Source: Alphaproteobacteria bacterium (lineage in GTDB: Bacteria; Pseudomonadota; Alphaproteobacteria; CALKHQ01). From it: a DNA stretch of 64,000 nucleotides. Both the position numbers and the translations under genes were made by a program. The stretch is taken from NCBI GenBank assembly GCA_041396705.1, contig JAWKYB010000016.1, forward strand, positions 61,346-125,345. The letters are read 5' to 3'. The notes under the pieces are model-generated. The model ran no database searches. It was given only the letters and a program-made list of their open reading frames with translations, and had not been told where the DNA came from. Shown here piece by piece: positions 38,362-47,329 of the stretch (positions within the stretch are counted from its first letter, which is position 1; each line of letters starts with the position of its first letter).

Positions 38362-39293
38362 ATGAGCGTGCTGGTCATCGCCGAGCACGAAGCCGGCGCG
38401 CTGAAGCCGGCGACGCTGAACGCGGTCGCCGCGGGCCAGCAGCTGGGTAGCGTCGACATCCTGGTCGCCGGCGCCGGCTGCCGCGCCGTGGCCGAGGCGG
38501 CGGCAGCCATTCCCGGCGTCGGCACGGTCCACCTGGCCGATGCGGCGATCTATGCGCACCAGCTGGCCGAGCCGCTGGCGCCGCTGGTGGCGAAGCTGGC
38601 CGCCGGCTACGCCCACGTGCTGGCGCCGGCCACCACCTTCGGCAAGAACCTGCTGCCGCGCGCCGCCGCGCTGCTGGACGTGCAGCAGATTTCCGACATC
38701 GTCGCGGTGGTCGACGCGCGGATACGTTCGTCCGGCCGATCTACGCCGGCAACGCGCTGGCGACGGTGAGGTCGGCCGACGCGAAAAAGCTGATCACGGT
38801 GCGCACCACCGCCTTCGAGGCGGCGCCGGCCACCGGCGGCAGCGCCGCCATCGCCGACCCGCCGCCGGCGACGACCCGCCCTGTCGCAGTTCGTCGGCCA
38901 GGCGCTGAGCGAATCGGTGCGGCCGGAGCTGACCTCCGCCAAGATCATCGTTTCCGGCGGCCGCGGCTCGGCTCGGCCGAGAACTTCGCGCTGATCGAGG
39001 CGGTGGCCGACAGGCTGGGCGCCGCGGTCGGCGCCAGCCGCGCCGCGGTCGACGCCGGCTATGCGCCCAACGACTGGCAGGTCGGCCAGACCGGCAAGGT
39101 GGTCGCACCGCAGCTCTACATCGCCGTCGGCATTTCCGGCGCGATCCAGCACCTGGCCGGCATGAAGGACAGCAAGGTCATCGTCGCCATCAACAAGGAC
39201 GAGGACGCGCCGATCTTCCAGATCGCCGACTACGGCCTGGTCGGCGACCTGTTCAAGATCCTGCCGGAGCTGAAGGCGGCATTGGACGGCTAG
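38362..39293 (+). pseudogene. etfA: Electron transfer flavoprotein alpha subunit, frameshifted
   Basis: The EtfA reading is complete but spread over two frames: MSVLVIAEHEAGALKPATLN to QISDIVAVVDA, then the shifted RSADAKKLITVRTTAFEAA, then ALSQFVGQALSESV and KIIVSGGRG back in the first frame, then LGSAENFALIEAVADRLGAAVG to DLFKILPELKAALDG with the FAD-binding block NDWQVGQTGKVVAPQLYIAVGISG. Breaks lie near 38716-38720, 38871-38880 and 38966. The last fits a lost C in GGCCTCGGC. Nothing else is decayed, and EtfA is normally required with EtfB, so sequencing error is more likely than loss. Corrected length is about 310 residues. Confidence 0.88.
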
Positions 39294-39343
39294 GAGCGCA
39301 CAGCACTTGCCAACCAGTCGAGGCAATCCGGCACCCATGATCA

Positions 39344-39423
39344 GTCATTGCGAGGCGCGGCGCGCCGCGGCAATCCAGCGCGACGCTGAATCGCCACGCC
39401 GCCGTTCGGCGGCCCGCGATGAC
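39344..39423. repeat. Interspersed inverted repeat between etfA and hbd
   Basis: GTCATTGCGAGGCGCGGCGCGCCGCGGCAATCCAG is followed by an imperfect inverted half ending in GGCCCGCGATGAC. TCATTGCGAGG...GCAATCCAG and its complement are the ends of another common alphaproteobacterial intergenic repeat family. The element is about 80 bases, non-coding, and lies 50 bases past the etfA stop, where it may serve as a 3' stem. Confidence 0.6.
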
Positions 39424-39473
39424 GCTTCGGCAAACGCGCGCGGCCGGCCCACCACATGCACGGGAACAGCACC

Positions 39474-40346
39474 ATGATCGCAAAGCTCGCCGTCGTCGGC
39501 GCCGGCCAGATGGGCAGCGGCATCGCCCATGTCGCCGCGCAATCCGGCATCGACGTGATCCTCAACGACATCAGCCAGGAGCGGCTGGACAAAGCCTTGG
39601 CCGGCATCGGCAAGTCGATGGACCGCCAGGTCTCGCGCGGCAAGCTGACCCAGGAGGACCGCGACGCGGCCCTGGCCCGCATCGCCACCGCGCTCGACCT
39701 CGGCGCCATCGCCGGCGTCGACATGGTGATCGAGGCGGCGACCGAGAAGGAGGAACTGAAGCGGGAGATCTTCTCGCGGATCTGCAAGGCGGTCGGCCCC
39801 GACACCATCATCGCCTCCAACACCTCGTCGATCCCGATCACACGGCTGGCGGCGGCCACCGACCGGCCGGCCAAGTTCATCGGCATGCACTTCATGAACC
39901 CGGTGCCGGTGATGCAGCTGGTCGAGGTGATCCGCGGGCTGGCCACCGACCAGCCGACCTACGACACCGTCATCGCGCTGGCCCAGCGCATGGGCAAGAC
40001 CGCGGCCACCGCCGAGGACTTCCCCGCCTTCATCGTCAACCGCATCCTGCTGCCGATGATCAACGAGGCGGTCTACACCCTCTACGAGGGCGTCGGCTCG
40101 GTGGAGAGCATCGACACCTGCATGCGGCTGGGCGCCAACCACCCGATGGGTCCGCTGGAGCTGGCCGACTTCATCGGTCTCGACACCTGCCTCGCCGTCA
40201 TGCACGTGCTCTACGAGGGCCTGGCCGACAGCAAGTACCGCCCCTGCCCGCTGCTGGTGAAATACGTCGAGGCCGGCTGGCTCGGCCGCAAGGTCGGCCG
40301 CGGCTTCTACGACTACAGCGGCGAGAAGCCGGTGCCGACGCGGTAG
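39474..40346 (+). CDS. hbd: 3-hydroxybutyryl-CoA dehydrogenase
   Basis: This enzyme interconverts 3-hydroxybutyryl-CoA and acetoacetyl-CoA with NAD(P). The 290-residue protein has the Rossmann motif VVGAGQMGSGIAHVAA, catalytic region SNTSSIPITRLAA ... FIGMHFMNPVPVMQLVEVI (catalytic His in GMHF) and the C-terminal domain NRILLPMINEAVYTLYEG, GANHPMGPLELADFIGLD and GRKVGRGFYDYSGEKP. It belongs to the PaaH/HbdA group. Its place after etfB-etfA links fatty-acid or polyhydroxybutyrate metabolism with the electron-transfer flavoprotein. Confidence 0.95.
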   Translation: MIAKLAVVGAGQMGSGIAHVAAQSGIDVILNDISQERLDKALAGIGKSMDRQVSRGKLTQEDRDAALARIATALDLGAIAGVDMVIEAATEKEELKREIFSRICKAVGPDTIIASNTSSIPITRLAAATDRPAKFIGMHFMNPVPVMQLVEVIRGLATDQPTYDTVIALAQRMGKTAATAEDFPAFIVNRILLPMINEAVYTLYEGVGSVESIDTCMRLGANHPMGPLELADFIGLDTCLAVMHVLYEGLADSKYRPCPLLVKYVEAGWLGRKVGRGFYDYSGEKPVPTR

Positions 40347-40404
40347 GCCGGCAAGGGCAAAGCGTCCGTTCCCTTCCGGCGCGTGGCGTGGCAATGTCCG
40401 CGCC

Positions 40405-41793
40405 ATGAAAAGATCGCAGAAACCCAACGCCGACAGCGCCCCCGCCAACACCATGTGGGGCGGGCGGTTCGCGGCGGCTCCGGACGCGCTGATGACCGCG
40501 ATCAACGCGTCGATAGCCTTCGACCGGCGGCTCTACGAGCAGGACATCGCCGGGTCGCGGGCGCATGCCGCCATGCTGGCGCAGCAGGGCATCATCTCGG
40601 CCGCCGACGCCGCCGCGATCCGCGAGGGGCTGGAGACGATCCGCGCCGAGATCGAGGCCGGCGACTTCGCCTTCTCCGAGGCGCTGGAAGACATCCACAT
40701 GAACGTGGAGGCGCGGCTGAAGGCGCTGGTCGGCGAGCCGGCCGGCCGCCTGCACACCGCGCGCTCGCGCAACGACCAGGTCGCCACCGACTTCCGCCTG
40801 TGGGTGCGCGACGCCATCGACGAGGCCGCAGCCGGGCTGACGGCGCTGCAGGCCGCCCTGATCGACCAGGCCGAGCGCCACGCCGCGCTGCCGATGCCGG
40901 GCTACACCCACCTGCAGACGGCGCAGCCGGTGACTTTCGGCCACCACCTGCTGGCCTATGTCGAGATGCTGGGCCGCGACCGCGGCCGCTTCGCCGACGC
41001 GCGCGCCCGCCTGAACGAATGCCCGCTGGGCGCGGCGGCGCTGGCCGGCACCGCCTTCCCGATCGACCGGGCGGCGACGGCGAAGGCGCTGGGCTTCGAC
41101 CGGCCGACCGCCAACTCGCTGGACAGCGTGTCGGACCGCGACTTCGCCATGGAATATCTGGCGGCGGCCGCCATCTGCGCCGTCCACCTGTCGCGCTTCG
41201 CCGAGGAGCTGGTGATCTGGTGCTCGGCCGAGTTCGGCTTCGTCCGGCTCAGCGACGCCTGGACCACCGGCAGCTCGATCATGCCGCAGAAGCGCAACCC
41301 GGACGCGGCCGAGCTGGTCCGCGCCAAGACCGGCCGCATCGTCGGCGCGCTCAACACGCTGCTGGTGGTGATGAAGGGCCTGCCGATGGCCTATGCCAAG
41401 GACATGCAGGAGGACAAGGAGGCGGTGTTCCTGGCCGCCGACGCGCTGGCGCTGTGCCTGGCGGCGATGGCCGGCATGGCCGCCGACCTGACCCCGGACG
41501 CCGAGGCGATGCGGCGCGCGCTGACCAAGGGCTTCCCCACGGCCACCGACCTGGCCGACTGGCTGGTGCGGGCGCTGGGCATGCCGTTCCGCGACGCCCA
41601 CCACGTCACCGGGCGCATCGTGGCGCTGGCCGCCGAGCGGGGCTGCGAGCTGGCCGACCTGCCGCTGGCGGCGATGCAGGCGGTGGAGCCGCGCATCACC
41701 GATGCCGTATATCCTTTCCTCAGCGTCGACAGCGCGATCGAAAGCCGGGCCAGCCTGGGCGGCACGGCGCCGATAGCGTGCGCGCGGCGGTGA
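40405..41793 (+). CDS. argH: Argininosuccinate lyase (C-terminus altered by a frameshift)
   Basis: ArgH splits argininosuccinate into arginine and fumarate. The 462-residue protein has TMWGGRFAAAPDALM at the start, HTARSRNDQVATDFRLW, MPGYTHLQTAQPVTFGHHL and the superfamily signature GSSIMPQKRNPDAAELVR. The end reads GGTAPIACARR, whereas a single extra G near 41771 would restore SVRAAVKQARKRFLS and a stop at 41820-41822, the normal ArgH C-terminus. The corrected stop would overlap the start of lptM (ATGA), the usual layout. A one-base deletion, probably a consensus error, is the likely cause. Confidence 0.95.
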   Translation: MKRSQKPNADSAPANTMWGGRFAAAPDALMTAINASIAFDRRLYEQDIAGSRAHAAMLAQQGIISAADAAAIREGLETIRAEIEAGDFAFSEALEDIHMNVEARLKALVGEPAGRLHTARSRNDQVATDFRLWVRDAIDEAAAGLTALQAALIDQAERHAALPMPGYTHLQTAQPVTFGHHLLAYVEMLGRDRGRFADARARLNECPLGAAALAGTAFPIDRAATAKALGFDRPTANSLDSVSDRDFAMEYLAAAAICAVHLSRFAEELVIWCSAEFGFVRLSDAWTTGSSIMPQKRNPDAAELVRAKTGRIVGALNTLLVVMKGLPMAYAKDMQEDKEAVFLAADALALCLAAMAGMAADLTPDAEAMRRALTKGFPTATDLADWLVRALGMPFRDAHHVTGRIVALAAERGCELADLPLAAMQAVEPRITDAVYPFLSVDSAIESRASLGGTAPIACARR

Positions 41794-41818
41794 AGCAGGC
41801 GCGCAAGAGGTTTCTGTC

Positions 41819-41986
41819 ATGAATGCGGTTACCCTTCCTCACACGCGCCCGTTGGCGACCGTTCGCATTTTCGCCCTATTGTTGCTGGTGACTGCCGCGC
41901 TGGCGGCCTGCGGCAAGAAGGGCGACCCGATCCCACCGGAAGGCGAGAACGTGACCTACGACCGGCAATATCCGACCAGCGAATGA
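41819..41986 (+). CDS. lptM: LPS translocon maturation chaperone / small lipoprotein LptM (YifL)
   Basis: This 55-residue lipoprotein has an N-terminal hydrophobic stretch (RIFALLLLVTAALA), lipobox LAAC and then the family hallmark GKKGDPIPPEG. LptM supports maturation of the outer-membrane LptD translocon in enterobacteria; a like role here is inferred. Its ATG overlaps the corrected argH stop and its own stop overlaps the lysA ATG, making the argH-lptM-lysA order that recurs in proteobacteria. Confidence 0.88.
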   Translation: MNAVTLPHTRPLATVRIFALLLLVTAALAACGKKGDPIPPEGENVTYDRQYPTSE

Positions 41987-43312
41987 CCGAGGCCCCGTTC
42001 AGCTATCGCGACGGCCAGCTGCATGCCGAGCATGTGCCGCTGGCGCGCATCGCCGCCGCGGTCGGCACGCCGGTCTATGTCTATTGCGCCAACGCCATCG
42101 TCGCGCGCTATCGCCGGCTGACCGCCGCCTTCGGCGACACCCCGGTCGCGATCTACTATGCGGTCAAGGCCAATTCCAACCAGGCGGTGATCGCCACCCT
42201 GGCGGCCGCGGGCGCCGGCGCCGACGTGGTTTCCGCCGGCGAGATCGCGCGCGCCCGCGCCGCGGCGTCGCGCCGCAGCGCATCGTGTTCGCCGGCGTCG
42301 GCAAGACCGGCGACGAGATCGCCTATGGCCTGGATGCCGGCATCCGCCAGTTCAACGTCGAGAGCCTGCCCGAGCTGGCGCTGGTCGACCAGGTGGCGCG
42401 CGACAAGGGCGCGGTCGCCGAGGTGGCGCTGCGCATCAATCCCAATGTCGACGCGCGCACCCACGCCAAGATCACCACCGGCAAGTCCGAGAACAAGTTC
42501 GGCATCGATCTGGGCCACGTCGCCGACGCCTTTGCCGCGGCGGGCGCGATGCCGGGGTGCGGCTGCGTGGTCTCGCCACCCACATCGGCTCGCAGCTGAC
42601 CAGCCTCGATCCCTATGCCGCGGCCTTCGCCACCCTGGCCCGGCTGACGCGAGAGCTGCGTGCCGGCGACTTTGCCATCGACCATCTCGACCTCGGCGGC
42701 GGACTCGGCGTCGACTATCGCCACACGCCCGATTCCGCGGTGCCGACGCCGGAGGACTATGCCGCCGTCGCCCTGCGCGAGACCCGCGACCTGGGCTGCG
42801 CGCTCGCCGTCGAGCCCGGCCGCTGGCTGGTGGCGGCGGCCGGCGTGCTGATGGCCGGCGTCGTCCATGTCAAGGAAGGGGTCACCCGCCGCTTCCTCAT
42901 CGTCGACGCGGCAATGAACGACCTGATCCGGCCGACCCTCTACGAGGCCCATCACGAGATCCTGCCGGTGCGCAGCCCGGCCGCCAATGCCGCTGTGCTT
43001 TGTACCGACGTCGTCGGCCCGATCTGCGAAAGCGGCGACACCTTCACGCGCGATCGTGACTTGCCAGAGATGGCGGCCGGCGATCTGATGGTGTTGTGCG
43101 ACGCGGGCGCCTATGGCGCGGTGATGGCGTCGACCTACAACAGCCGGCCGCTGGTGCCGGAAGTGCTGGTCAACGGCGACGATTTCGCCGTGATCCGGCC
43201 GCGCCAGACGGTGGCGGACCTGATCGGTCAGGACCGGTTGCCGCCGTGGCTGGCGGCCGCGGACGACGCGCCCGCCGCCCGGGCCGCGACGGCGAATGGA
43301 GCAGCGCCATGA
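41983..43312 (+). pseudogene. lysA: Diaminopimelate decarboxylase LysA, two frameshifts
   Basis: LysA is the PLP enzyme for the last step of lysine synthesis. The protein starts MTEAPFSYRDGQLHAEHVPL and contains the PLP-lysine block IYYAVKANSNQAVIATLA and DVVSAGEIARARAA. After a lost C near 42261-42266 it continues with RIVFAGVGKTGDEIAYGL and ITTGKSENKFGID. After a lost G in the run at 42551-42557 it continues with LRGLATHIGSQLTSLDPY, LGGGLGVDY, EPGRWLVAAAGVL and CDAGAYGAVMASTYNSRPL. Correcting the two bases gives about 443 residues. Both changes are deletions in short G/C runs, so the gene is probably intact in the cell. Confidence 0.9.
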
Positions 43313-45807
43313 CGGAGCGCACCCAAGCAAGCGAGATCGACACGTCGGGCCTGCCCGGCAGCGTCCGGCGCCGCATCGCGCTGACGCACGGGGCGCTGAT
43401 CTGGGAGCGGCTGTGGCCCGCCGTGCTGCCGGCCGTGCTGGTGCTTTGCGCCTTCGTCGCGGTGGTGCTGCTCGACGTGCTGCCGGCGCTGTCCGGCGTC
43501 GCCCACATTGTGGTGCTGGCGCTGTTCGGCGTCGCCTTCCTCGGCGCCGTGGTCTGGGGCCTGGCCCGCCTGCGCTGGCCGTCGCACGCCACGGCGACCC
43601 GGCGGCTGGAGGCGAGCGGCGGCAGCCACCGGCCGCTGACCGCCTGGCTGGACCAGCCGGCCCTGAGCGGCACCGACGTCGCCAGCCGCGCCCTGTGGTC
43701 GGCCCACCGCGACCGCGCCCGCATGGCGATGGCCCGCCTGCGCGTGCCGTTGCCACGGCCGCAGATCGCGCGGCGCGACCCGTTCGCCATCCGCGCCATC
43801 GCCGTGCTCGGCCTCGTCGTCGCCTGCGTCGTCGGCCTGGGCAGCGCCGAGGATCGCGTCGCCCGCGCGCTGAACCCCAGCTTCGCACCCGAAGTCGCCG
43901 CGATGCCGGTGCGTGTCGACGTCTGGATCTCGCCGCCGGCCTATACCCGGCTGGCGCCGATCGCGCTGACCGCCGACCAGACCGAGCCGGTTTCGGTGCC
44001 GGCCGACAGCGAGGTGCTGGCCCAGGTCCACGGCGTTGCCGTGCCGCCCAGCATCGCCTTCGCCGGCACCGCGGCCGCTCCCGAGAAGATCGGCGAGCAG
44101 AGCTACAGCGCCACCTTCAGGCTGACCGAGGACGGCACCATCGCCATCGGCGACGGCGCCCAGACCCTCGCCGGCTGGGACGTCGTCGTTCTGGCCGACC
44201 GGCCGCCGGAGGCCGCCTTCGCCGAGGAGCCGAGCGAGACCGAGCGCCATGCGCTGCGGGTCGACGTGCACGCGCTGGACGACTACGGCCTGGCCGAGCT
44301 GACCCTGCAGATCGTGCTGGACGAGGCGATGTTCGACGCCGCGGCCGACCCGGAAACGCGGATGGACCTGCCGTTGCCGCTGCCGTCGCGCGCCCCGGCC
44401 GAGCTGGAGACGACCCGCTATCACGACCTGACCCCGCACATCTGGGCCGGCGTGCCGGTGCGGATGCGGCTGCGCGCGGTCGATGCCCTCGGCCAGGTCG
44501 GCTTCTCCGACGTCGTCTCGATGATCCTGCCGGAGCGCGAATTCACCCACCCGGTCGCCCGCGCCATCATCGAGCAGCGCAAGATCCTGGTGATCGCGCC
44601 GGACGAGCGCGACCTGGTGGCCGAGAACCTGGATGCGATCGCCGATCAGCCCGACGATTTCAGCAACGACCTGACCGTCTATCTGGCGCTGAAAACCGCG
44701 CGTTCGCGGCTGCGCCTGGCCGACGCCGGCGATGTCGATTCGGTGCAGCAGATCCTGTGGGACACCGCGCTCTACCTGGAGGACGGCGGCCTTGCGCTGG
44801 CCGAGCAGGAGCTGCGCCGGTTGCAGGAGGAACTGGCCGACGCGCTGCGCGACGGCGCCTCGGAGGAGGAGATCCAGCGCCTGATCGAGGAACTGCGCCA
44901 GGCGATGGAAAACTACATGCAGGAACTGGCGGAAAACATGCCGCTGATGTCGCCGGAGGACCTGAACCAGCTGCAGTTGCAGATGCCCGACGACCCGAAC
45001 CAGACCATCACCAACCAGGACCTGATGGAGATGCTGGAGCAGCTGCGCGAGCTGACCGAGATGGGCGCCACCGAGGAGGCGCAGCAGTTGCTGTCCGAGT
45101 TGCAGAACATGCTGGAGAACATGCAGCCGATGCCGTTCCAGATGCAGCAGCAGCCGTCCGAGCAGATGGAGATGCTGAACAATCTGAACGACGTCGTGCG
45201 CGAACAGCGCGAGCTCCTCGACGAGACCTACCGCAATGCCCAGAACGCGCCGGGCATGACGCCGATGCCGGGCACGCCGCAGTCGGAGGACGGCACGCAG
45301 GAGCCGCGCTCCAGCGACGAGCTGGAGCAGGCCCAGCGCGACCTGCGCGGGCAGCTGGGCGAGGTGATGCGCGAGTTCGGCGACATGGTCGGCGAGATCC
45401 CGGACAATCTGGGCCTGGCCGAGCGCGAGATGCGTCGTGCCGAGCAACTGCTGGAGGGCGACATGCCCGGCGAGGCCACGGTCGCCCAGCAGCAGGCGCT
45501 GGAGCACCTGCAGGAGGGTATGAACGAAGCGGCGCAGATGATGGCGGAGATGGGCATGCTGCAGCTGGTGCCCAACGGCCAGCCCTACCGCTTCGGCCAG
45601 GGCGAGCAGCGCCCGGCGCAGCGCGACCCGCTCGGCCGCGCGGCGCCCGAGGACCGCGGCCTCGACACCGGCGACGTCGACCTGCCGACCGAGGAAGAGA
45701 TGAAGAAGGCGCGCGAGATCCTGGAAGAGCTGCAGCGGCGCGCCGGCGAGGCGTTCCGCGACCGCGAGGAGCTGGACTACATCGAGCGCCTGCTGCGGCG
45801 GTTCTGA
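43309..45807 (+). CDS. TIGR02302 family (DUF4175) protein
   Basis: This 832-residue inner-membrane protein has an N-terminal part with two to three helices (about 25-80 and 160-180) and a periplasmic beta-rich section (PVRVDVWISPPAYTRLAPI). A very long Gln/Glu/Met-rich helical region at about 480-750 contains repeats such as EELRQAMENYMQELAENMPL and QLREL blocks and looks coiled-coil. It belongs to TIGR02302, restricted to alphaproteobacteria and of unknown function. Its ATG overlaps the lysA stop (ATGA). The surface of Gln/Met repeats resembles filamentous or scaffold proteins. Confidence 0.88.
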   Translation: MTERTQASEIDTSGLPGSVRRRIALTHGALIWERLWPAVLPAVLVLCAFVAVVLLDVLPALSGVAHIVVLALFGVAFLGAVVWGLARLRWPSHATATRRLEASGGSHRPLTAWLDQPALSGTDVASRALWSAHRDRARMAMARLRVPLPRPQIARRDPFAIRAIAVLGLVVACVVGLGSAEDRVARALNPSFAPEVAAMPVRVDVWISPPAYTRLAPIALTADQTEPVSVPADSEVLAQVHGVAVPPSIAFAGTAAAPEKIGEQSYSATFRLTEDGTIAIGDGAQTLAGWDVVVLADRPPEAAFAEEPSETERHALRVDVHALDDYGLAELTLQIVLDEAMFDAAADPETRMDLPLPLPSRAPAELETTRYHDLTPHIWAGVPVRMRLRAVDALGQVGFSDVVSMILPEREFTHPVARAIIEQRKILVIAPDERDLVAENLDAIADQPDDFSNDLTVYLALKTARSRLRLADAGDVDSVQQILWDTALYLEDGGLALAEQELRRLQEELADALRDGASEEEIQRLIEELRQAMENYMQELAENMPLMSPEDLNQLQLQMPDDPNQTITNQDLMEMLEQLRELTEMGATEEAQQLLSELQNMLENMQPMPFQMQQQPSEQMEMLNNLNDVVREQRELLDETYRNAQNAPGMTPMPGTPQSEDGTQEPRSSDELEQAQRDLRGQLGEVMREFGDMVGEIPDNLGLAEREMRRAEQLLEGDMPGEATVAQQQALEHLQEGMNEAAQMMAEMGMLQLVPNGQPYRFGQGEQRPAQRDPLGRAAPEDRGLDTGDVDLPTEEEMKKAREILEELQRRAGEAFRDREELDYIERLLRRF

Positions 45808-45829
45808 TCCGCCGCCGGCCCCGGGCCGG

Positions 45830-46222
45830 TCAGCCCGGCACCACGCCGGTCAGGTCGGCGACCAGCCGGCGCAACTCCTCCATCGTGAACGGCTTGGCCA
45901 GCGTCGCGCGGACCAGCGCCTCGAGACCGCGGGCGCGGGCCAGTTCCTGCGGATAGCCGCTGACCAGCACCACGGCCGTGCGCGGCGATTCCTTGGCGAT
46001 CTTCAGCGCCAGCGCGATACCGTCGGTCTCCGGCATGACGATGTCGGAGATGACGACGTCGAATGGCGCCTCCGCGGCCGCGATCTCTGCCAGGGCGCCG
46101 GCACCGTCCTCCGCCGCGGCCACCGTGTGCCCGTCGGCCTCCAGGGCTCGGACCATGAAGCTGCGCAGGCCGGCCTCGTCGTCGACCACCAGGACGCGGG
46201 CCGGCGCCATCGGGCCGCTCAA
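45830..46222 (-). CDS. Single-domain response regulator (CpdR-like receiver)
   Basis: This 130-residue protein is one receiver domain with no output domain. Acidic pocket: LVVDDEAGLRSFM. Phosphoacceptor Asp: VVISDIVMPETDGI. Thr/Ser: VVLVSGYP. Lys: ATLAKPFTMEEL. The Asp block DIVMPExDGI and overall size recall CpdR, which in Caulobacter guides ClpXP proteolysis, but orthology is not shown. The ATG at 46222 overlaps the DUF3426 gene stop by four bases; MAPARVL at 46210 is the other start. It is convergent with the TIGR02302 gene. Confidence 0.85.
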   Translation of the reverse strand: MSGPMAPARVLVVDDEAGLRSFMVRALEADGHTVAAAEDGAGALAEIAAAEAPFDVVISDIVMPETDGIALALKIAKESPRTAVVLVSGYPQELARARGLEALVRATLAKPFTMEELRRLVADLTGVVPG

Positions 46223-47177
46223 TGCTCCGCCTGGCCGTGGTCGGAAGCCGGCTGCTGTTCGTCCGCCGCGCCATGCGCATCCGCCGGCTCGTCGTGGGTC
46301 GGTTCATCGTGGGCCGGTTCGTCGTGGGCCGGCGCCGCAGGGGCAGGCTCGTCGTGAGCGGGTTCCGCATGCGCCGGCTCCTGATGGCCGGGGTCCTCGT
46401 GGGCGGCATCGTCGTGCGTCACCGGGTCGGCCGCGCCTTCGTGGGCCACATCGCCGCCTGCCGCCACGTCGCTGCCCGCATCGGGCCGCTCAAGGTGCAC
46501 CTCCCACGTCGGCTTGGCGCCGCCGGCGGGATGAGGCCACTCGGTCTCGAACGATTCCGCCTCGCCGGGCTCGAACACCGCGCGGGTCAGCGCCACCCGC
46601 CAGTCCTGCACCGGCTCGCCGCTGGTGATCGAACAGGATCACCGTCACCACCGGCGCGGGCAGCGGCTCGGTGCCGGCATTGACCAGGGTGCCGGCAATC
46701 ACCAGCCGCTCGGTGTCGCCCTCCTGCGTCACGTTCTCGTGCAGGTCGACCACCTCGATTCGCGGCAGGGCGATGCCCAGCCAGTTGTAGACCCGCTCCG
46801 CCGGCGGCCACACCTCGACCAGCCAGCCGCGCGCGAACCAGCCGCCGGCAGCCAGGCCGGCCAGCAGCAGCAACAGCAGCAGCCACCAGATCCACAGCCC
46901 GCCGCCGGTGCGTTCGGCCCGTGCCGGCGCCTGCGGCCCGCCGGCCCGCGCGCGCGGCGGCGGCGGCGCGACCGGCTCGGCCGGCCGTTGGCGCGGCGGC
47001 CCTCGGCGGCGGCGCCCGTGCCGCCTTGGCACGGGGATTGGCTGCCGGTTCCGGCGATGGGCCGGTCACGCGCCAGACATGGCCGCAGCGTCCGCACTTC
47101 ATGCGCCGCGGCCCGGCGGCGAGGGCCTTGTCGTCGACCGAGAAGCGGGCGGCGCAGGAGGGACAACTGACGATCAT
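46219..47177 (-). pseudogene. MJ0042 zinc-ribbon / DUF3426 membrane protein, two frameshifts
   Basis: The N-terminal zinc ribbon reads MIVSCPSCAARFSVDD ... RRMKCGRCGHVWRV. After a shift near 46995-47005 the frame continues with a Pro/Arg-rich linker and one membrane helix (WIWWLLLLLLLAGLAAGGWF). The DUF3426 domain follows (IEVVDLHENVTQEGDTERLV, GTLVNAGTEPLPAPVVTVIL). A second shift near 46616-46625 leads to VQDWRVALTRAVFEPGE and a His/Glu/Pro-rich tail with tandem AHDEP units. The domain order is normal for the family, about 318 residues when corrected. The breaks look like single-base errors. The gene family usually lies beside ftsE, as here. Confidence 0.85.
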
Positions 47178-47329
47178 GGACGCGTCTGGTGATGGTGGGC
47201 GACTGACGAACCTATGTCGGATCGCCGCCCGATGACAAGCCGGCGCCATCGGCCCGCAGCGTGCCGACCGGCGCCGGCGGCGCGATCCTCGGCCTATCGC
47301 GCCACCGCGCCGCCGGGCACTATGGCGGC

